NCBI GenBank assembly: GCA_015057165.1
Contig: SVEY01000015.1
Location: forward strand, 1 to 64,000
Length of the DNA stretch: 64,000 nt
DNA from: Lachnospiraceae bacterium
GTDB taxonomy: Bacteria; Bacillota; Clostridia; Lachnospirales; Lachnospiraceae
Reading direction: 5' to 3'
Shown here: in pieces, positions 1 to 9,130 of the stretch
Position numbering within the stretch: the stretch's first letter is position 1
How the letters are laid out: every line of letters begins with the position of its first letter
The notes under the pieces: generated by a model
The model's input: only the letters and a program-made list of their open reading frames with translations
Told to the model about the DNA's origin: nothing
The model's database searches: none
Translations under genes and position numbers: made by a program

Positions 1-9
1 AATTATACC

Positions 10-46
10 AAAAAGCAGCTATGAGCGCGAGCTCATAGCTGCTTTT
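10..46 (+). terminator. Rho-independent terminator of an upstream gene
   Basis: A 12-bp perfect stem (GCAGCTATGAGC with GCTCATAGCTGC) closes on a GCGA tetraloop. It is preceded by an A-run and followed by TTTT, so it could work on either strand. The gene it serves lies outside the window. A weaker GGGG/CCCC hairpin with a T-run follows at about 54-87. Confidence 0.7.
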
Positions 47-145
47 CCGTTAGGGGAGTTTTTTTACAGCCCCTTTTTTTGTGCCCAATCCTCCACAACA
101 TAATGTGCTTTAGTGGACTTACATATACAAATATGCTAAAATATC

Positions 146-151
146 TATAAT
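146..151 (+). promoter_or_regulatory. Candidate -10 box for the UDP-sugar pyrophosphorylase gene
   Basis: A perfect TATAAT lies 39 bases before the chosen start codon. No convincing -35 hexamer is seen 16-18 bp upstream, so this is only a candidate. Confidence 0.35.
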
Positions 152-190
152 ATTATGAGTGAGAATATATAGTGTATGAGAGGTAATAAA

Positions 191-1414
191 ATGGATAGAC
201 AAAAAGCACTTGATACTTTAAAAGCTCATGGTCAAGAGCATGTAATGGAAGGTTTTGACGAGCTAACGAATGAGCAGAAAGAACAACTAATTAGACAGAT
301 AAGTGAAGTTGATTGGGAAACTATTGCTCTAGTGGGAAAAGACAAAGAAGAGTCAAAAGGTGATATTGAACCACTTGGTGCGGTAGAAATATCTGAGATA
401 GAAGAAAGAAAAGAAGAATTTACTGAGACAGGAATTAAAGCCATACAAGAAGGAAAGCTAGGAGCGGTTCTTCTTGCAGGGGGAATGGGGACTCGCCTCG
501 GACTTGATAAGCCGAAGGGAGAGCTTAATGTAGGTCTTACAAGAGAATTATGTATATTTAATTGCCTAATAAATAATCTCCTAGATGTTACGAATGAAGC
601 AAAGGCATATATACCTTTGTATATAATGACTTCTGAGAAGAATAATGATGAGACAATTAGATTTTTTGAAGAGAATAATTATTTTGGATACCCAAAGGAT
701 TATGTTAAATTCTTTGTTCAAGAGATGGCAGCAGCAGTTGATTTTGATGGAAAATTGTTATTAGAAGAGAAAGGTCGTCTTGCTACCTCGCCAAATGGTA
801 ACGGAGGATGGTTCTCGTCACTTGCCAAAGCTGGTCTCCTAGAGGATGTTAAGAAGAGAGGAGTAGAATGGCTTAATATATTCGCTGTTGATAATGTACT
901 GCAGCGTATTGGTGATCCTGCCTTCTTTGGAGCTACGCTTCTTAGCGGAGCGGACTCGGGAAGCAAGGTTGTTCGTAAAGTTGATGCTTATGAGAAGATG
1001 GGAGCTTTGTGCAAGAAAGGTGGAAAGCCATATATAGTAGAATATTATGAGCTTAGTAATGAAATGGCTGAAGCTACAGATGAAAATGGCAATTACTTAT
1101 ATGCATTTGGAGTAATCCTTAACTATGTTTTCAAAGTATCCAGACTTGAAGAGATAATGAATAACAGAATGCCTGTACATGTAGTTGAGAAGAAGATACC
1201 TTATATTGATGATAAGGGAGAATTAATCAAACCTACTGAGCCTAATGGATATAAATTTGAAACTCTAGTAGTTGATATGGTTGCTATGATGAATGATAGT
1301 GTTCCTTATGAAGTAGTTAGAGAGAAAGAATTTGCACCTATTAAGAATTTACATGGTGTTGATTCCTTAGATAGTGCAAGAGAATTACTAAAGGCAAATG
1401 GTGTTGAGTTATAG
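191..1414 (+). CDS. UDPGP-family UTP:sugar-1-phosphate uridylyltransferase (AGX/UAP1-like)
   Basis: This cytoplasmic nucleotidyltransferase should make a UDP-sugar (UDP-GlcNAc or UDP-hexose) from UTP and the sugar 1-phosphate. The 407-residue protein has the uridine-binding loop LLAGGMGTRLG with a downstream DKPKG (about residues 94-110), the SPNGNGG motif (about 200-206) and a VDN metal-site motif (about 233-235). These fit the eukaryote-like PF01704 family rather than bacterial GalU. The ATG at 191 is preferred over the one 15 bases upstream because an AGAGG ribosome site sits 7 bases before it. The next gene is a sugar transferase, which suggests that the product feeds surface polysaccharide synthesis. 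The substrate cannot be fixed from sequence alone. Confidence 0.85.
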   Translation: MDRQKALDTLKAHGQEHVMEGFDELTNEQKEQLIRQISEVDWETIALVGKDKEESKGDIEPLGAVEISEIEERKEEFTETGIKAIQEGKLGAVLLAGGMGTRLGLDKPKGELNVGLTRELCIFNCLINNLLDVTNEAKAYIPLYIMTSEKNNDETIRFFEENNYFGYPKDYVKFFVQEMAAAVDFDGKLLLEEKGRLATSPNGNGGWFSSLAKAGLLEDVKKRGVEWLNIFAVDNVLQRIGDPAFFGATLLSGADSGSKVVRKVDAYEKMGALCKKGGKPYIVEYYELSNEMAEATDENGNYLYAFGVILNYVFKVSRLEEIMNNRMPVHVVEKKIPYIDDKGELIKPTEPNGYKFETLVVDMVAMMNDSVPYEVVREKEFAPIKNLHGVDSLDSARELLKANGVEL

Positions 1415-1450
1415 CCATTTATATACTCCTTGAGGAGTAGGAGATTAACT

Positions 1451-2872
1451 ATGTATAGTAAAAGGAAAAGAAGCTGGGTTAAGCATCTGGATTTTACATT
1501 ACTTGATATATTATGTATGATGCTTGCTCTCTCTATAGCTTATGTATGGAGATTTGAGTGGAATTTTGACTTGGATACTAATGTAAATGTTGATTTGTAC
1601 GTTAGGATGGCTATAATGCTAGTCTTAATAGACATTTTTGTTATATTCTTTGTTGAGTCTTATTCCGGAATCCTTAGACGTAATAAATATCAAGAGCTTC
1701 GTGCAACAATACTTCATTGTTTTGTAGTATTTGGCGTATATCTAATATATATGTACGCTACAAAGCAATCGATTCTTTATTCAAGACAACTTTTGTTTAC
1801 ATATCTTGTTCTTGTAATTATACTTGAGTATTTCGCAAGAGTTTTATGGAAACGAGTTATTAGAAGAAGAAAGCTTCTTGATAAGAATAAATCAGAAATG
1901 ATTGTTGTGGCAGAATCCATGACGGTGGAGAGATGCCTAGAAGAGATAGCTCATAACAAATACACTGACTTTAAAGTTGTAGGTGTTGTTGTAGTGGATG
2001 AAGATATGGAAGGACAGCAGATACAAGGTGTACCGGTTATTGCCAACGCTGACAACTTCCTTGAATATGTTAGAACCAACGTTGTTGATGAAGTATATAT
2101 TGATGGTAATACAAGAGCTAGTTCTGAAGCGCTGGCAACAACATTAGTGGAACTTGGCGTAACAGTTCATATTAGTCTAGTTCATACTAATTTTGTAATG
2201 CCTAATACAATTCTTGAGAATTATGCAAGTTACGTTGTTCTAACTACAAGCATGCATATTGCAAGTACCAGACAATTGTTTTTCAAGAGACTTATGGATA
2301 TTGTGGGTTCTCTGATTGGCATGGTTATTACTTTCATTGCATTTATTATTTTTGCTCCGATAATTAAGATACAGTCTCCAGGACCTGTATTCTTTAAGCA
2401 GGTTAGAATTGGTAAGAATGGAAGGAGATTCAATTTCTACAAATTCCGTTCAATGTATGTTGATGCTGAAGAGCGAAAGAAAGAACTTATGGCCCAAAAC
2501 GAAATGGATGGTAATATGTTCAAGATGGAAGATGATCCGCGTATTATTCCAATTGGAAGGTTTATGAGGAAGTATTCTATTGATGAATTACCTCAGTTCT
2601 TTAATGTGCTAAAGGGTGACATGTCCCTTGTAGGAACTAGGCCACCAACAGAAGATGAGTATGAGATGTATAAATTCCATCATAAAGCTCGTCTTGGATT
2701 TAAGCCGGGACTTACAGGAATGTGGCAGATTAGTGGACGAAGTGATATAACAGACTTTGAAGAAGTTGTTGCTTTCGATACAGAATATATATGTAATTGG
2801 AATCTTGGATTAGATATTAAGATTCTTTTTAAGACAATTGGCGTTGTATTTTCTGGTAAAGGATCGAAGTAG
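1451..2872 (+). CDS. Polyprenyl-phosphate sugar-1-phosphate transferase (exopolysaccharide initiation)
   Basis: This is a membrane enzyme that starts a polysaccharide repeat unit by moving a sugar 1-phosphate from a UDP-sugar to undecaprenyl phosphate. The 473-residue protein has about four N-terminal membrane segments, a central nucleotide-binding-like domain, one more membrane helix, and the bacterial sugar transferase domain (PF02397) from about residue 278 to the end. Visible motifs are PVFFKQVRIGKNGR, FYKFRSM, SIDELPQF and GDMSLVGTRPP. A TTG at 1430 is in frame, but the ATG at 1451 has TAGGAG 7 bases upstream and is the better start. It lies 36 bases after the pyrophosphorylase and 18 before a glycosyltransferase, probably in one operon. 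Confidence 0.9.
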   Translation: MYSKRKRSWVKHLDFTLLDILCMMLALSIAYVWRFEWNFDLDTNVNVDLYVRMAIMLVLIDIFVIFFVESYSGILRRNKYQELRATILHCFVVFGVYLIYMYATKQSILYSRQLLFTYLVLVIILEYFARVLWKRVIRRRKLLDKNKSEMIVVAESMTVERCLEEIAHNKYTDFKVVGVVVVDEDMEGQQIQGVPVIANADNFLEYVRTNVVDEVYIDGNTRASSEALATTLVELGVTVHISLVHTNFVMPNTILENYASYVVLTTSMHIASTRQLFFKRLMDIVGSLIGMVITFIAFIIFAPIIKIQSPGPVFFKQVRIGKNGRRFNFYKFRSMYVDAEERKKELMAQNEMDGNMFKMEDDPRIIPIGRFMRKYSIDELPQFFNVLKGDMSLVGTRPPTEDEYEMYKFHHKARLGFKPGLTGMWQISGRSDITDFEEVVAFDTEYICNWNLGLDIKILFKTIGVVFSGKGSK

Positions 2873-2890
2873 TGCTCTTAAGGGGACCAT

Positions 2891-4438
2891 ATGAAGATAA
2901 CAGGTTTTACCATTGTAGTTGTATGCTCTAATACAAGAGAGATTTTCTTTAGAGATTTTCTTGAATCAGTTGTAGCACAGGACTATGACAATTGGGAAAT
3001 GTATATTTTAGATGATGATTATTCTTCTAATCTGGAGAATATTACTAAAGAATTTTTCCCTGAGGATACTAGGGTACATTATCGTAAATTAAAGAATCAT
3101 AAAGGGAAGGCCTATGGGATTAACATAGGCTTTCATTTTGCTGAAGGAGATTATGTTCTTGTTACTAATTGCCACGACAGGTTAGATTCTCATTGCTTAT
3201 ATCATATGGCAGGGACTATATTTGATGCGGCAGAACCAGACATTCTGTATTCCGACCATATTGACCTGGAAGGAATAGAGAAGACCAAGATTCATGTTAA
3301 GCAGGACTTTAATAAAGAATTGTTTATTCGTAATAATTATATAGGCGATATGGTGGCAATTAAGCGAGATACTATCAAAAAAATTGGTCTCATGCGTGAG
3401 GTTCTAAGTGAGGCTTATTTGTATGAGTATCTTCTTAGATGCATGGAGAATAAATGCAGATTCTATCATATACCGAAGTTTTTGTATTATAAGAGAATTC
3501 TTTCATCAGATATTTATGATAGCGCTATTATGCAGAACAATGAAATCGTGATTCCTGAGAAAAAGGAAGGGGCGATTATGGGAATAATAAGAAGTGTATT
3601 TCCTGATTTCATGAAGAATCCTGTTACTGGTGTTGATATTGACAAGGAAGAACTTATATATAAAGAGAATATGGCAAGTGTTAAAGCTTATCTTACCCGT
3701 AATAACATTAAGGCTAAGATTGATAGTGAACCACTTAAAAGATTCTGGAAGGTCGAATATGATGGTGCTGGGGCGTCTATAAGAAGCAAAGATTATATGC
3801 TCTTGAAGGACAGAGATGTTAAGGTGTCGGGTAAAAATTATCTGGAGAAAATGTATGGTTATATTAAGCAAAAAGATGTAGCTGTTGTTGGAGTTAGATT
3901 TGCCAAGCCTTTCTGGACTACTGAGAACTGTGGTTATATTTACGATACGGATGGAAATGCTTATCCTGCATTTTATAATTATAGATTAAAGGATGCAGGC
4001 TATGATAACTTGCAACTTATTCCTCGAGAAATAGGAATGGTTGATGGAGCATTTTGCATGATTAGTAAAAAAGCTTATCGCTCACTTGGGGGATTTGATA
4101 CATCTTTGTCTGGAAGAGATGTAATGCTGGATTTTTGCATAAGAGCTCGAAAGAAAGGATATAGAGTAGTAATTGAACCATCAATTATTGCAAAGAAAAA
4201 TAATAGTAATATAATTAGTGAAGAAGGATCACATAATAGATTGGTTGAGAAACTGGGAGATGAACTTATGAAGGGGGATCCTTTCTATAGTCCTAATCTG
4301 GCAATGGGCTTAGAGAATCATAAGTTTATGGAAGCAGATACTTCTAAAGGGGGCGAAGAGTATGAGAAATCACGAAGTAACAGAGAGCCACAACCTATTA
4401 GACGAGAAGGGGATGTTAATAGAACCGGGGTGGTCTAA
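2891..4438 (+). CDS. Family 2 glycosyltransferase, two-part
   Basis: A 515-residue GT-A-fold enzyme, probably adding sugars to the lipid-linked polysaccharide started by the gene upstream. The N-terminal part has the GT2 nucleotide-binding pattern (VVVCSN, then ILDDDYSS) and a later LYSDHIDL acidic motif. The C-terminal part (DGAFCMISKKAYRSLGGFD, then DVMLDFCIRARKKGY) resembles the second half of large rhamnosyltransferase-like GT2 proteins. The last roughly 26 residues are arginine- and glutamate-rich and are encoded out of frame inside the start of the next gene (77-bp overlap). They may be an unselected tail. Ribosome site AGGGGACC precedes the ATG. Donor and acceptor are unknown. Confidence 0.82.
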   Translation: MKITGFTIVVVCSNTREIFFRDFLESVVAQDYDNWEMYILDDDYSSNLENITKEFFPEDTRVHYRKLKNHKGKAYGINIGFHFAEGDYVLVTNCHDRLDSHCLYHMAGTIFDAAEPDILYSDHIDLEGIEKTKIHVKQDFNKELFIRNNYIGDMVAIKRDTIKKIGLMREVLSEAYLYEYLLRCMENKCRFYHIPKFLYYKRILSSDIYDSAIMQNNEIVIPEKKEGAIMGIIRSVFPDFMKNPVTGVDIDKEELIYKENMASVKAYLTRNNIKAKIDSEPLKRFWKVEYDGAGASIRSKDYMLLKDRDVKVSGKNYLEKMYGYIKQKDVAVVGVRFAKPFWTTENCGYIYDTDGNAYPAFYNYRLKDAGYDNLQLIPREIGMVDGAFCMISKKAYRSLGGFDTSLSGRDVMLDFCIRARKKGYRVVIEPSIIAKKNNSNIISEEGSHNRLVEKLGDELMKGDPFYSPNLAMGLENHKFMEADTSKGGEEYEKSRSNREPQPIRREGDVNRTGVV

Positions 4439-5456
4439 GGCACTAATACAAAGGTATGATAGAAAGCAAATTAAAGCATCAAAATTCAAAATCAAAGAGT
4501 GGGATTATTATCTTGTATTAAATGATGACTTTGCTGGAGCTTTTACATTATCTGATGATGGCTACATTGGGCTTCAGTCTGTATCATTTCTTAATCTGAA
4601 AGAAGGTTGGGAACACACAGAGACTATACTTAATGCTTTTCCACTTGGTAAAATGAAGATGCCAAAAACATCCGCCCAAGGGGATATAGCATATGAAGAC
4701 AAAAAGTTGTCCCTTAGTTATAAGCATGAGACAGTGTCCTATGATGATGCAGTTAAAATGTATGGAGATGCCATAACTTCTGAAGATAAGAAGCTTGGAA
4801 GATGTAAGATACGTCACATCAGTTGTGTGATGTTTGATTTTTATGAAGGAAAGACATTTTCTGCAGATATTAAGCTTTATCAACCGAAGATGGATACAAT
4901 GGTTATTGCTACGCCATGGGAGGAGAAGCTTACTGCATTTTACTATAACCAGAAGATAAATTGTATGCCTGCATATGGATATATGAAGTTAGGTGAAGAT
5001 GAGTTTGTATTTGATCCTTCAATTAATTATGGAACCCTTGATTGGGGTAGAGGTGTATGGACATATGATAATAGATGGTATTGGGGCTCTGGTAATGGAA
5101 CCATCAATGGGAAGCCTTTTGGTTTTAATATAGGATATGGCTTTGGCAATACTTCTGCTGCATCAGAGAACATATTATTCTACGATGGGGTATGTCACAA
5201 ATTAGACGATGTTACATTTAACATTCCAAGTAGCAGCTACACGGATCCATGGACAATTACTTCCTCAGATGGAAGATTTGAGATGGATTTCGTTCCTGTA
5301 CTAGATAGGGCAGCAAGGATTAATGCAGGAATAATTGAGTCGGATCAGCATCAGGTATTTGGCAGAATGTCTGGAAATGTTATACTAGATGATGGCACGA
5401 AATTAGAGATAAAAGATCTTATGTGCTTTGCAGAAGATGTACATAATAGATACTAG
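4362..5456 (+). CDS. DUF2804 family protein
   Basis: A 364-residue protein of the DUF2804 family, recognised by the opening pattern LLDEKGMLIEPGWSK, the following KIKEWDYYLV and the later LDWGRGVWTYDNRWYWGSG. The family is widespread in anaerobes and has no established function. The aromatic-rich beta-strand repeats suggest a lipocalin- or carbohydrate-type barrel, which is inference. There is no signal peptide. The ATG at 4362 is preferred because the family's conserved start begins here and a GGGGG site lies about 9 bases upstream. That puts the start 77 bases inside the preceding glycosyltransferase, in another frame, so translation is probably coupled. Confidence 0.8.
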   Translation: MRNHEVTESHNLLDEKGMLIEPGWSKALIQRYDRKQIKASKFKIKEWDYYLVLNDDFAGAFTLSDDGYIGLQSVSFLNLKEGWEHTETILNAFPLGKMKMPKTSAQGDIAYEDKKLSLSYKHETVSYDDAVKMYGDAITSEDKKLGRCKIRHISCVMFDFYEGKTFSADIKLYQPKMDTMVIATPWEEKLTAFYYNQKINCMPAYGYMKLGEDEFVFDPSINYGTLDWGRGVWTYDNRWYWGSGNGTINGKPFGFNIGYGFGNTSAASENILFYDGVCHKLDDVTFNIPSSSYTDPWTITSSDGRFEMDFVPVLDRAARINAGIIESDQHQVFGRMSGNVILDDGTKLEIKDLMCFAEDVHNRY

Positions 5457-5473
5457 AATAGGAAGGAAACAAA

Positions 5474-6661
5474 ATGATTAACGAAGAATTTAAGAAAATG
5501 CTTAGTGGCAAGTCAGTTATTAGAGAGCTAAGCGAATATGCTACAGCAAGAGGTAAAGAGATTGGATACGAGAATGTATTCGATTATAGCCTAGGTAATC
5601 CTAGTGTGCCTTGTCCTGATGAATATACGAAGGCTGTAATTGACATTTATAATAGTAAAGATCCAATGGAGATACATGGTTATTCTCCGTCTCTTGGTAA
5701 TACGTCTGCAAGGGAATATCTTGCTAAGGAACTTCGCGAAAGATTTGATATACCATATGAGACAAAACATATTTTCATGACAAGCGGTGCGGCATCTTCT
5801 CTAGCCCATGCTTTTCGACTTGTGACAAAACCAGGGGATGAAATAATAGGATTTGCACCATTTTTTCCTGAATATGTGCCATATATTAGCGCTACAGGAG
5901 CAAAGTTTACAATTGTTTCTGCAGATACATCAGATTTCCAGATTAAGTTTGATGAATTAGAAGAGAAGTTAAATCCTAATGTTCAAGCGATTCTAATTAA
6001 CTCTCCTAATAATCCATCAGGAGTAGTATATTCGGAGGAGACTTTAAAGAGACTTGCTTCATTATTAGAGGAAAAACAGAAAGAATACAATCACGATATT
6101 TTCTTGATATCAGATGAACCATACAGAGAGATTGCCTTTGATGGTAAGAAGACGCCATATCCAAGTCATTATTATGATAATACTATTTCCTGTTACTCTT
6201 ATTCGAAAGGAATGAGTCTTCCAGGAGAGAGAATAGGATATATGGCCTTTAATCCCAAATGTACTGATTCTGATATTGCTGCAATTATTTGTGGTCAGAT
6301 AAGTCGTGGAATAGGACACAACTGTCCATCTGCAACGCAACAACTTGCTCTTGTTAAGACAGGATTTAAATTGTCGGATTTATCTGTATATGAGACAAAC
6401 GCCAATATTATATATAATGAACTTGTTGATCTTGGTTTTTCAGTAGTAAAGCCTCAAGGAACTTTTTATATATTCCCTAAGGCTTTAGAAGAATCATCTA
6501 TTGAGTTTTGCAATAAAGCAAAGAAATATGACTTGTTACTAGTGCCAGGAGATTCATTCGGATGTCCTGGATACTTCAGAATGGCATATTGTATTGATAC
6601 TGAGAAAGTAAAGCGCTCTATGCCTGTACTTAGACGATTTGTTGAAGAGTGCTATAGATAG
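5474..6661 (+). CDS. PLP-dependent class I/II aminotransferase
   Basis: A 395-residue fold-type I aminotransferase, probably acting on aspartate or a related amino acid. It shows the family landmarks in order: YSLGNPSVPCP near the start, INSPNNPSGVVYS (about residues 175-187), the SDEPYREI segment (about 213-220), and the Schiff-base lysine in SYSKGMSLPGER (Lys245). An arginine expected to bind the substrate carboxylate lies near the end in YFRMAYC. Ribosome site AGGAAGG is 17 bases after the DUF2804 gene, so it may be the last gene of the polysaccharide operon. The substrate is unproven, and a role in making an amino sugar precursor is also possible. Confidence 0.85.
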   Translation: MINEEFKKMLSGKSVIRELSEYATARGKEIGYENVFDYSLGNPSVPCPDEYTKAVIDIYNSKDPMEIHGYSPSLGNTSAREYLAKELRERFDIPYETKHIFMTSGAASSLAHAFRLVTKPGDEIIGFAPFFPEYVPYISATGAKFTIVSADTSDFQIKFDELEEKLNPNVQAILINSPNNPSGVVYSEETLKRLASLLEEKQKEYNHDIFLISDEPYREIAFDGKKTPYPSHYYDNTISCYSYSKGMSLPGERIGYMAFNPKCTDSDIAAIICGQISRGIGHNCPSATQQLALVKTGFKLSDLSVYETNANIIYNELVDLGFSVVKPQGTFYIFPKALEESSIEFCNKAKKYDLLLVPGDSFGCPGYFRMAYCIDTEKVKRSMPVLRRFVEECYR

Positions 6662-6682
6662 TAAATTAAGATACTATATAGC
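6651..6682. terminator. Inverted repeat between convergent genes
   Basis: GCTATA-(ga)-TAGTA pairs with TACTATATAGC around an 8-base loop. Both convergent stop codons lie in or at the arms. There is no strong T-run on either side, so its action as a bidirectional terminator is inferred from position. Confidence 0.4.
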
Positions 6683-7773
6683 TACTCTTCATTTGGAACT
6701 TCCCAATCCATTGCTTCTTTTAGGTATTGTTTGTGTAATTCTAATATAGCTGATACATCTTGTGGTGGCTCTTCCTTAGGAGGCTCATCTGAGAAGTTAT
6801 CGTAACCAAGCTCCTTTGCAATATTGGCATAGCATTGTGCTAAGCCAAGGCGAGGAGCTTTTCCTTGTGAGCCCACATCCAGAATTGGCTCGGTTTCATA
6901 AGCGGCATTGTAGAACCATACAATTGCTTCTTCGTTATCATTGTTTTCTAAGAAGTATTCTCCCAGTTCTAAGCATATTTCTGAACATGCATCTGTTACA
7001 AGTACTTTAGTTGTATATTTGAGAAATGATGCTTCGTCTTTTCTTAATCTGGCAGCTTTAGCCAGAATACAGCAGGCTCTGCATAATTGTTCTTCTGTTA
7101 CTTTCTGATTAATAAGAATGTTTTCGAAGACAGATGTTGCATTTGAGAAATCCTTTTCATCTCCGCATTTTAGAAGTTCCTTTGCATACATTGTTATTAA
7201 ATTGTCGCTAAGATACTTATCCTTATTATATGTCTTTTCGAATATGCTAAAATCTCTTTTGTGATGAAGATTTTCAGGCATATGAAGAATCTCAATATCG
7301 CTGTCGAATACAACGGGGTCGAGCCTTACTGTCTCGTGTATGGGCTCAATCCAGGTAAAGCTTCTTTGGCGTTTGTATAGTTTTGGGCGATATTCTGACT
7401 TGGAATTTAAGACAGAAGATTTGCCATTTTCTACATAATGCATCTGGACAATTTCAACTTCTGGGACAAGAGCCATTTTGAGGTTCATAAAGCGCATTCT
7501 GTTCTCTTCATCAATTACTTCGTCAGCATCGCAACTATAGATATAATCCATTGTTGCTTTGGAGAAGGCAAAGTTCCTTGCAGCAGAGAAATCATCTACC
7601 CATTCAAAATCATATATTTTATCGGTATATTTTTTCGCAATTTCTTTTGTCTTATCAGTAGAACCGGTGTCAACAATTATTATTTCATCCATAAGGTTTT
7701 TTACTGAGTCAAGACACCTTTCTAGAAATTTCTCTTCGTTTTTTACAATCATTACAAGACTTATAGTTGTCAT
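6682..7773 (-). CDS. Family 2 glycosyltransferase with C-terminal TPR-like region
   Basis: A 363-residue glycosyltransferase of the SunS/WaaE-like GT2 branch, opening with TTISLVMIVKNEEKFLERCL and followed by IIIVDTGSTDKT and the DxD-type motif SCDADE (about residues 85-90). The C-terminal half is helical, with repeated acidic and aromatic patterns like tetratricopeptide repeats, which in this branch often bind the acceptor. The start at 7773 is preferred over 7788 because GAGGGG sits 5 bases before it. It converges on the aminotransferase gene and is divergent from sortase B. It may glycosylate a protein or a small molecule, and the acceptor is unknown. Confidence 0.83.
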   Translation of the reverse strand: MTTISLVMIVKNEEKFLERCLDSVKNLMDEIIIVDTGSTDKTKEIAKKYTDKIYDFEWVDDFSAARNFAFSKATMDYIYSCDADEVIDEENRMRFMNLKMALVPEVEIVQMHYVENGKSSVLNSKSEYRPKLYKRQRSFTWIEPIHETVRLDPVVFDSDIEILHMPENLHHKRDFSIFEKTYNKDKYLSDNLITMYAKELLKCGDEKDFSNATSVFENILINQKVTEEQLCRACCILAKAARLRKDEASFLKYTTKVLVTDACSEICLELGEYFLENNDNEEAIVWFYNAAYETEPILDVGSQGKAPRLGLAQCYANIAKELGYDNFSDEPPKEEPPQDVSAILELHKQYLKEAMDWEVPNEE

Positions 7774-7887
7774 ACAAACCCCTCGCATTTTCTATATAAT
7801 CCTATAATGATTATAACATATTATATTCTTGTTAAAAAACAATAATACGAGTATAATTATGTGAGATGATGTTTGATATATAGTGCT

Positions 7888-7907
7888 CATATTACAAGTG
7901 TGATATG
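7888..7907. promoter_or_regulatory. Operator-like inverted repeat upstream of sortase B
   Basis: CATATTACA and TGTGATATG form a 9-bp dyad with one mismatch and a 2-base spacer, about 29 bases before the sortase start. The symmetry suits a dimeric regulator. No regulator is identified. Confidence 0.3.
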
Positions 7908-7935
7908 TGGCAATTAATTCATATAGGAGGTACTA

Positions 7936-8808
7936 ATGGAAGATAATAAAGCAAAAGAGAATAAAGTGGATGAGAATAAGAAGGTAGAAGAAAAAAAGAA
8001 ATTGAGCTTGCGTTCAAGAATTATAATTACTATTGCTGTTGTAGTTGTTCTTATTGGAGTTGCATGGCTTGTATATTATCTGGTTGATTATAAGAGGGGA
8101 CAATCAATATATGATGATATTAATAAGGACTACACTGCAAGTAATGGCGATGAGTGGTATAACAAAATAGATGTTAATATTGCTGAGTTAAAGCAGAAGA
8201 ATCCAGATACCAGAGGATGGATTTATTTTGAAAATGAAGAGATAAGTTATCCGGTTGTTCAGGCTGCAGATGATGATAAGTATCTTAATACTTCCTTTGA
8301 TGGACAACAGTTAAGAGCTGGCAGTATATTCTTAGAGGCACTTAACAGTGGTGACTTTAGCGATAAGAATAGCATCATATATGGTCACAATATGAGAGAT
8401 CAGTCTATGTTTGGACGTCTTCAGAAATACAAATACGAAGATAATTACTATAATGATCATTTATATTTTCAAGTGCTGACTGCGGATAAGATATATAGAT
8501 ATAAGGTCTTTGCTTATAATGATGTGTCTGATACAAGTGATGTATACACACTTTCATTTGCGTCAGATAACGAATATGTTAAGTATATCAATATGGTAAA
8601 GCAGTTGTCACAACAGCAGATAGATGTACCGGATGTGTCAGAACCTAATGCTACTGATAATGAGAAGATTATTCAGAACTATAAGAAGTTAGTTACACTA
8701 TCTACTTGTACAGATAGAGATGATATGAGATTTGTGGTTCTAGGAACCCTTGTTGGAGAATATGACAGAATTAATAAACAGTTAATTTATGATTCAGTAA
8801 ACAAGTAA
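7936..8808 (+). CDS. srtB: Class B sortase
   Basis: A membrane-anchored cysteine transpeptidase that cleaves a sorting signal and attaches surface proteins to peptidoglycan or to each other. The 290-residue protein has a lysine-rich cytoplasmic tail, one membrane helix (about residues 29-49), the catalytic His in YGHNM (His151), the catalytic Cys in TLSTC (Cys258) and the downstream Arg (probably Arg265). The insert between His and Cys is typical of class B. AGGAGG lies 7 bases before the ATG. No sortase substrate with an NPxTG-like C-terminus is encoded nearby, so its partner genes are elsewhere. Confidence 0.92.
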   Translation: MEDNKAKENKVDENKKVEEKKKLSLRSRIIITIAVVVVLIGVAWLVYYLVDYKRGQSIYDDINKDYTASNGDEWYNKIDVNIAELKQKNPDTRGWIYFENEEISYPVVQAADDDKYLNTSFDGQQLRAGSIFLEALNSGDFSDKNSIIYGHNMRDQSMFGRLQKYKYEDNYYNDHLYFQVLTADKIYRYKVFAYNDVSDTSDVYTLSFASDNEYVKYINMVKQLSQQQIDVPDVSEPNATDNEKIIQNYKKLVTLSTCTDRDDMRFVVLGTLVGEYDRINKQLIYDSVNK

Positions 8809-8836
8809 TTTCTTGAAAATGTGTCCAATTTGTGAA

Positions 8837-8872
8837 TGTGTAGTTGTATTTGGGTATAACTACACATTTTTT
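8837..8872 (+). terminator. Terminator of the sortase gene
   Basis: A 12-bp stem (TGTGTAGTTGTA with TATAACTACACA, one G-U pair) with a 6-base loop is followed directly by TTTTTT, 28 bases after the sortase stop codon. Confidence 0.85.
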
Positions 8873-8946
8873 GTTGTCGCGTATAGCAATATGAAAAGTG
8901 CACAAAAATATTTCGAGGTCAAAAAAGAGAAAAAAGAAACTAAAAG

Positions 8947-9029
8947 TTATCCACATATAAAATCATATATTTTTGTGGATAACCCCAACGAAAAATCATT
9001 TATTAACGGACTTATTCACTTTATCCACG
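8947..9029. promoter_or_regulatory. Cluster of four DnaA-box-like 9-mers in a gene-free stretch
   Basis: The 538-bp gap from 8809 to 9346 contains two perfect DnaA boxes in opposite orientation (TTATCCACA at 8947-8955, TGTGGATAA at 8974-8982). Two near-consensus boxes then directly abut one another (TTATTCACT at 9012-9020, TTATCCACG at 9021-9029). The following 300 bases are very AT-rich. dnaA, dnaN, rpmH and other usual origin neighbours are absent, so a titration or regulatory cluster is more likely than oriC. The perfect boxes and their spacing are seen directly, and the function is inferred. Confidence 0.55.
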
Positions 9030-9130
9030 AAAAATGTATAAAAATAGGTGCAAAAGGACACTGGAAGTAAACCTTACAGTTTTGTTAGAATTATACAAAA
9101 AATAGATTAAATATAATTGAAGCTTGACTT

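Noticed and set aside
3506-3871. A 121-codon minus-strand frame inside the glycosyltransferase gene
   Set aside because: It lies wholly antisense to a well-supported gene, has no ribosome site, and its composition is that of reverse-complemented coding DNA. The same holds for the other antisense frames in the window.
8813-9070. An 85-codon open frame in the gap after sortase B
   Set aside because: It starts with TTG without a ribosome site, runs through the terminator and all four DnaA boxes, and its composition simply reflects AT-rich DNA.
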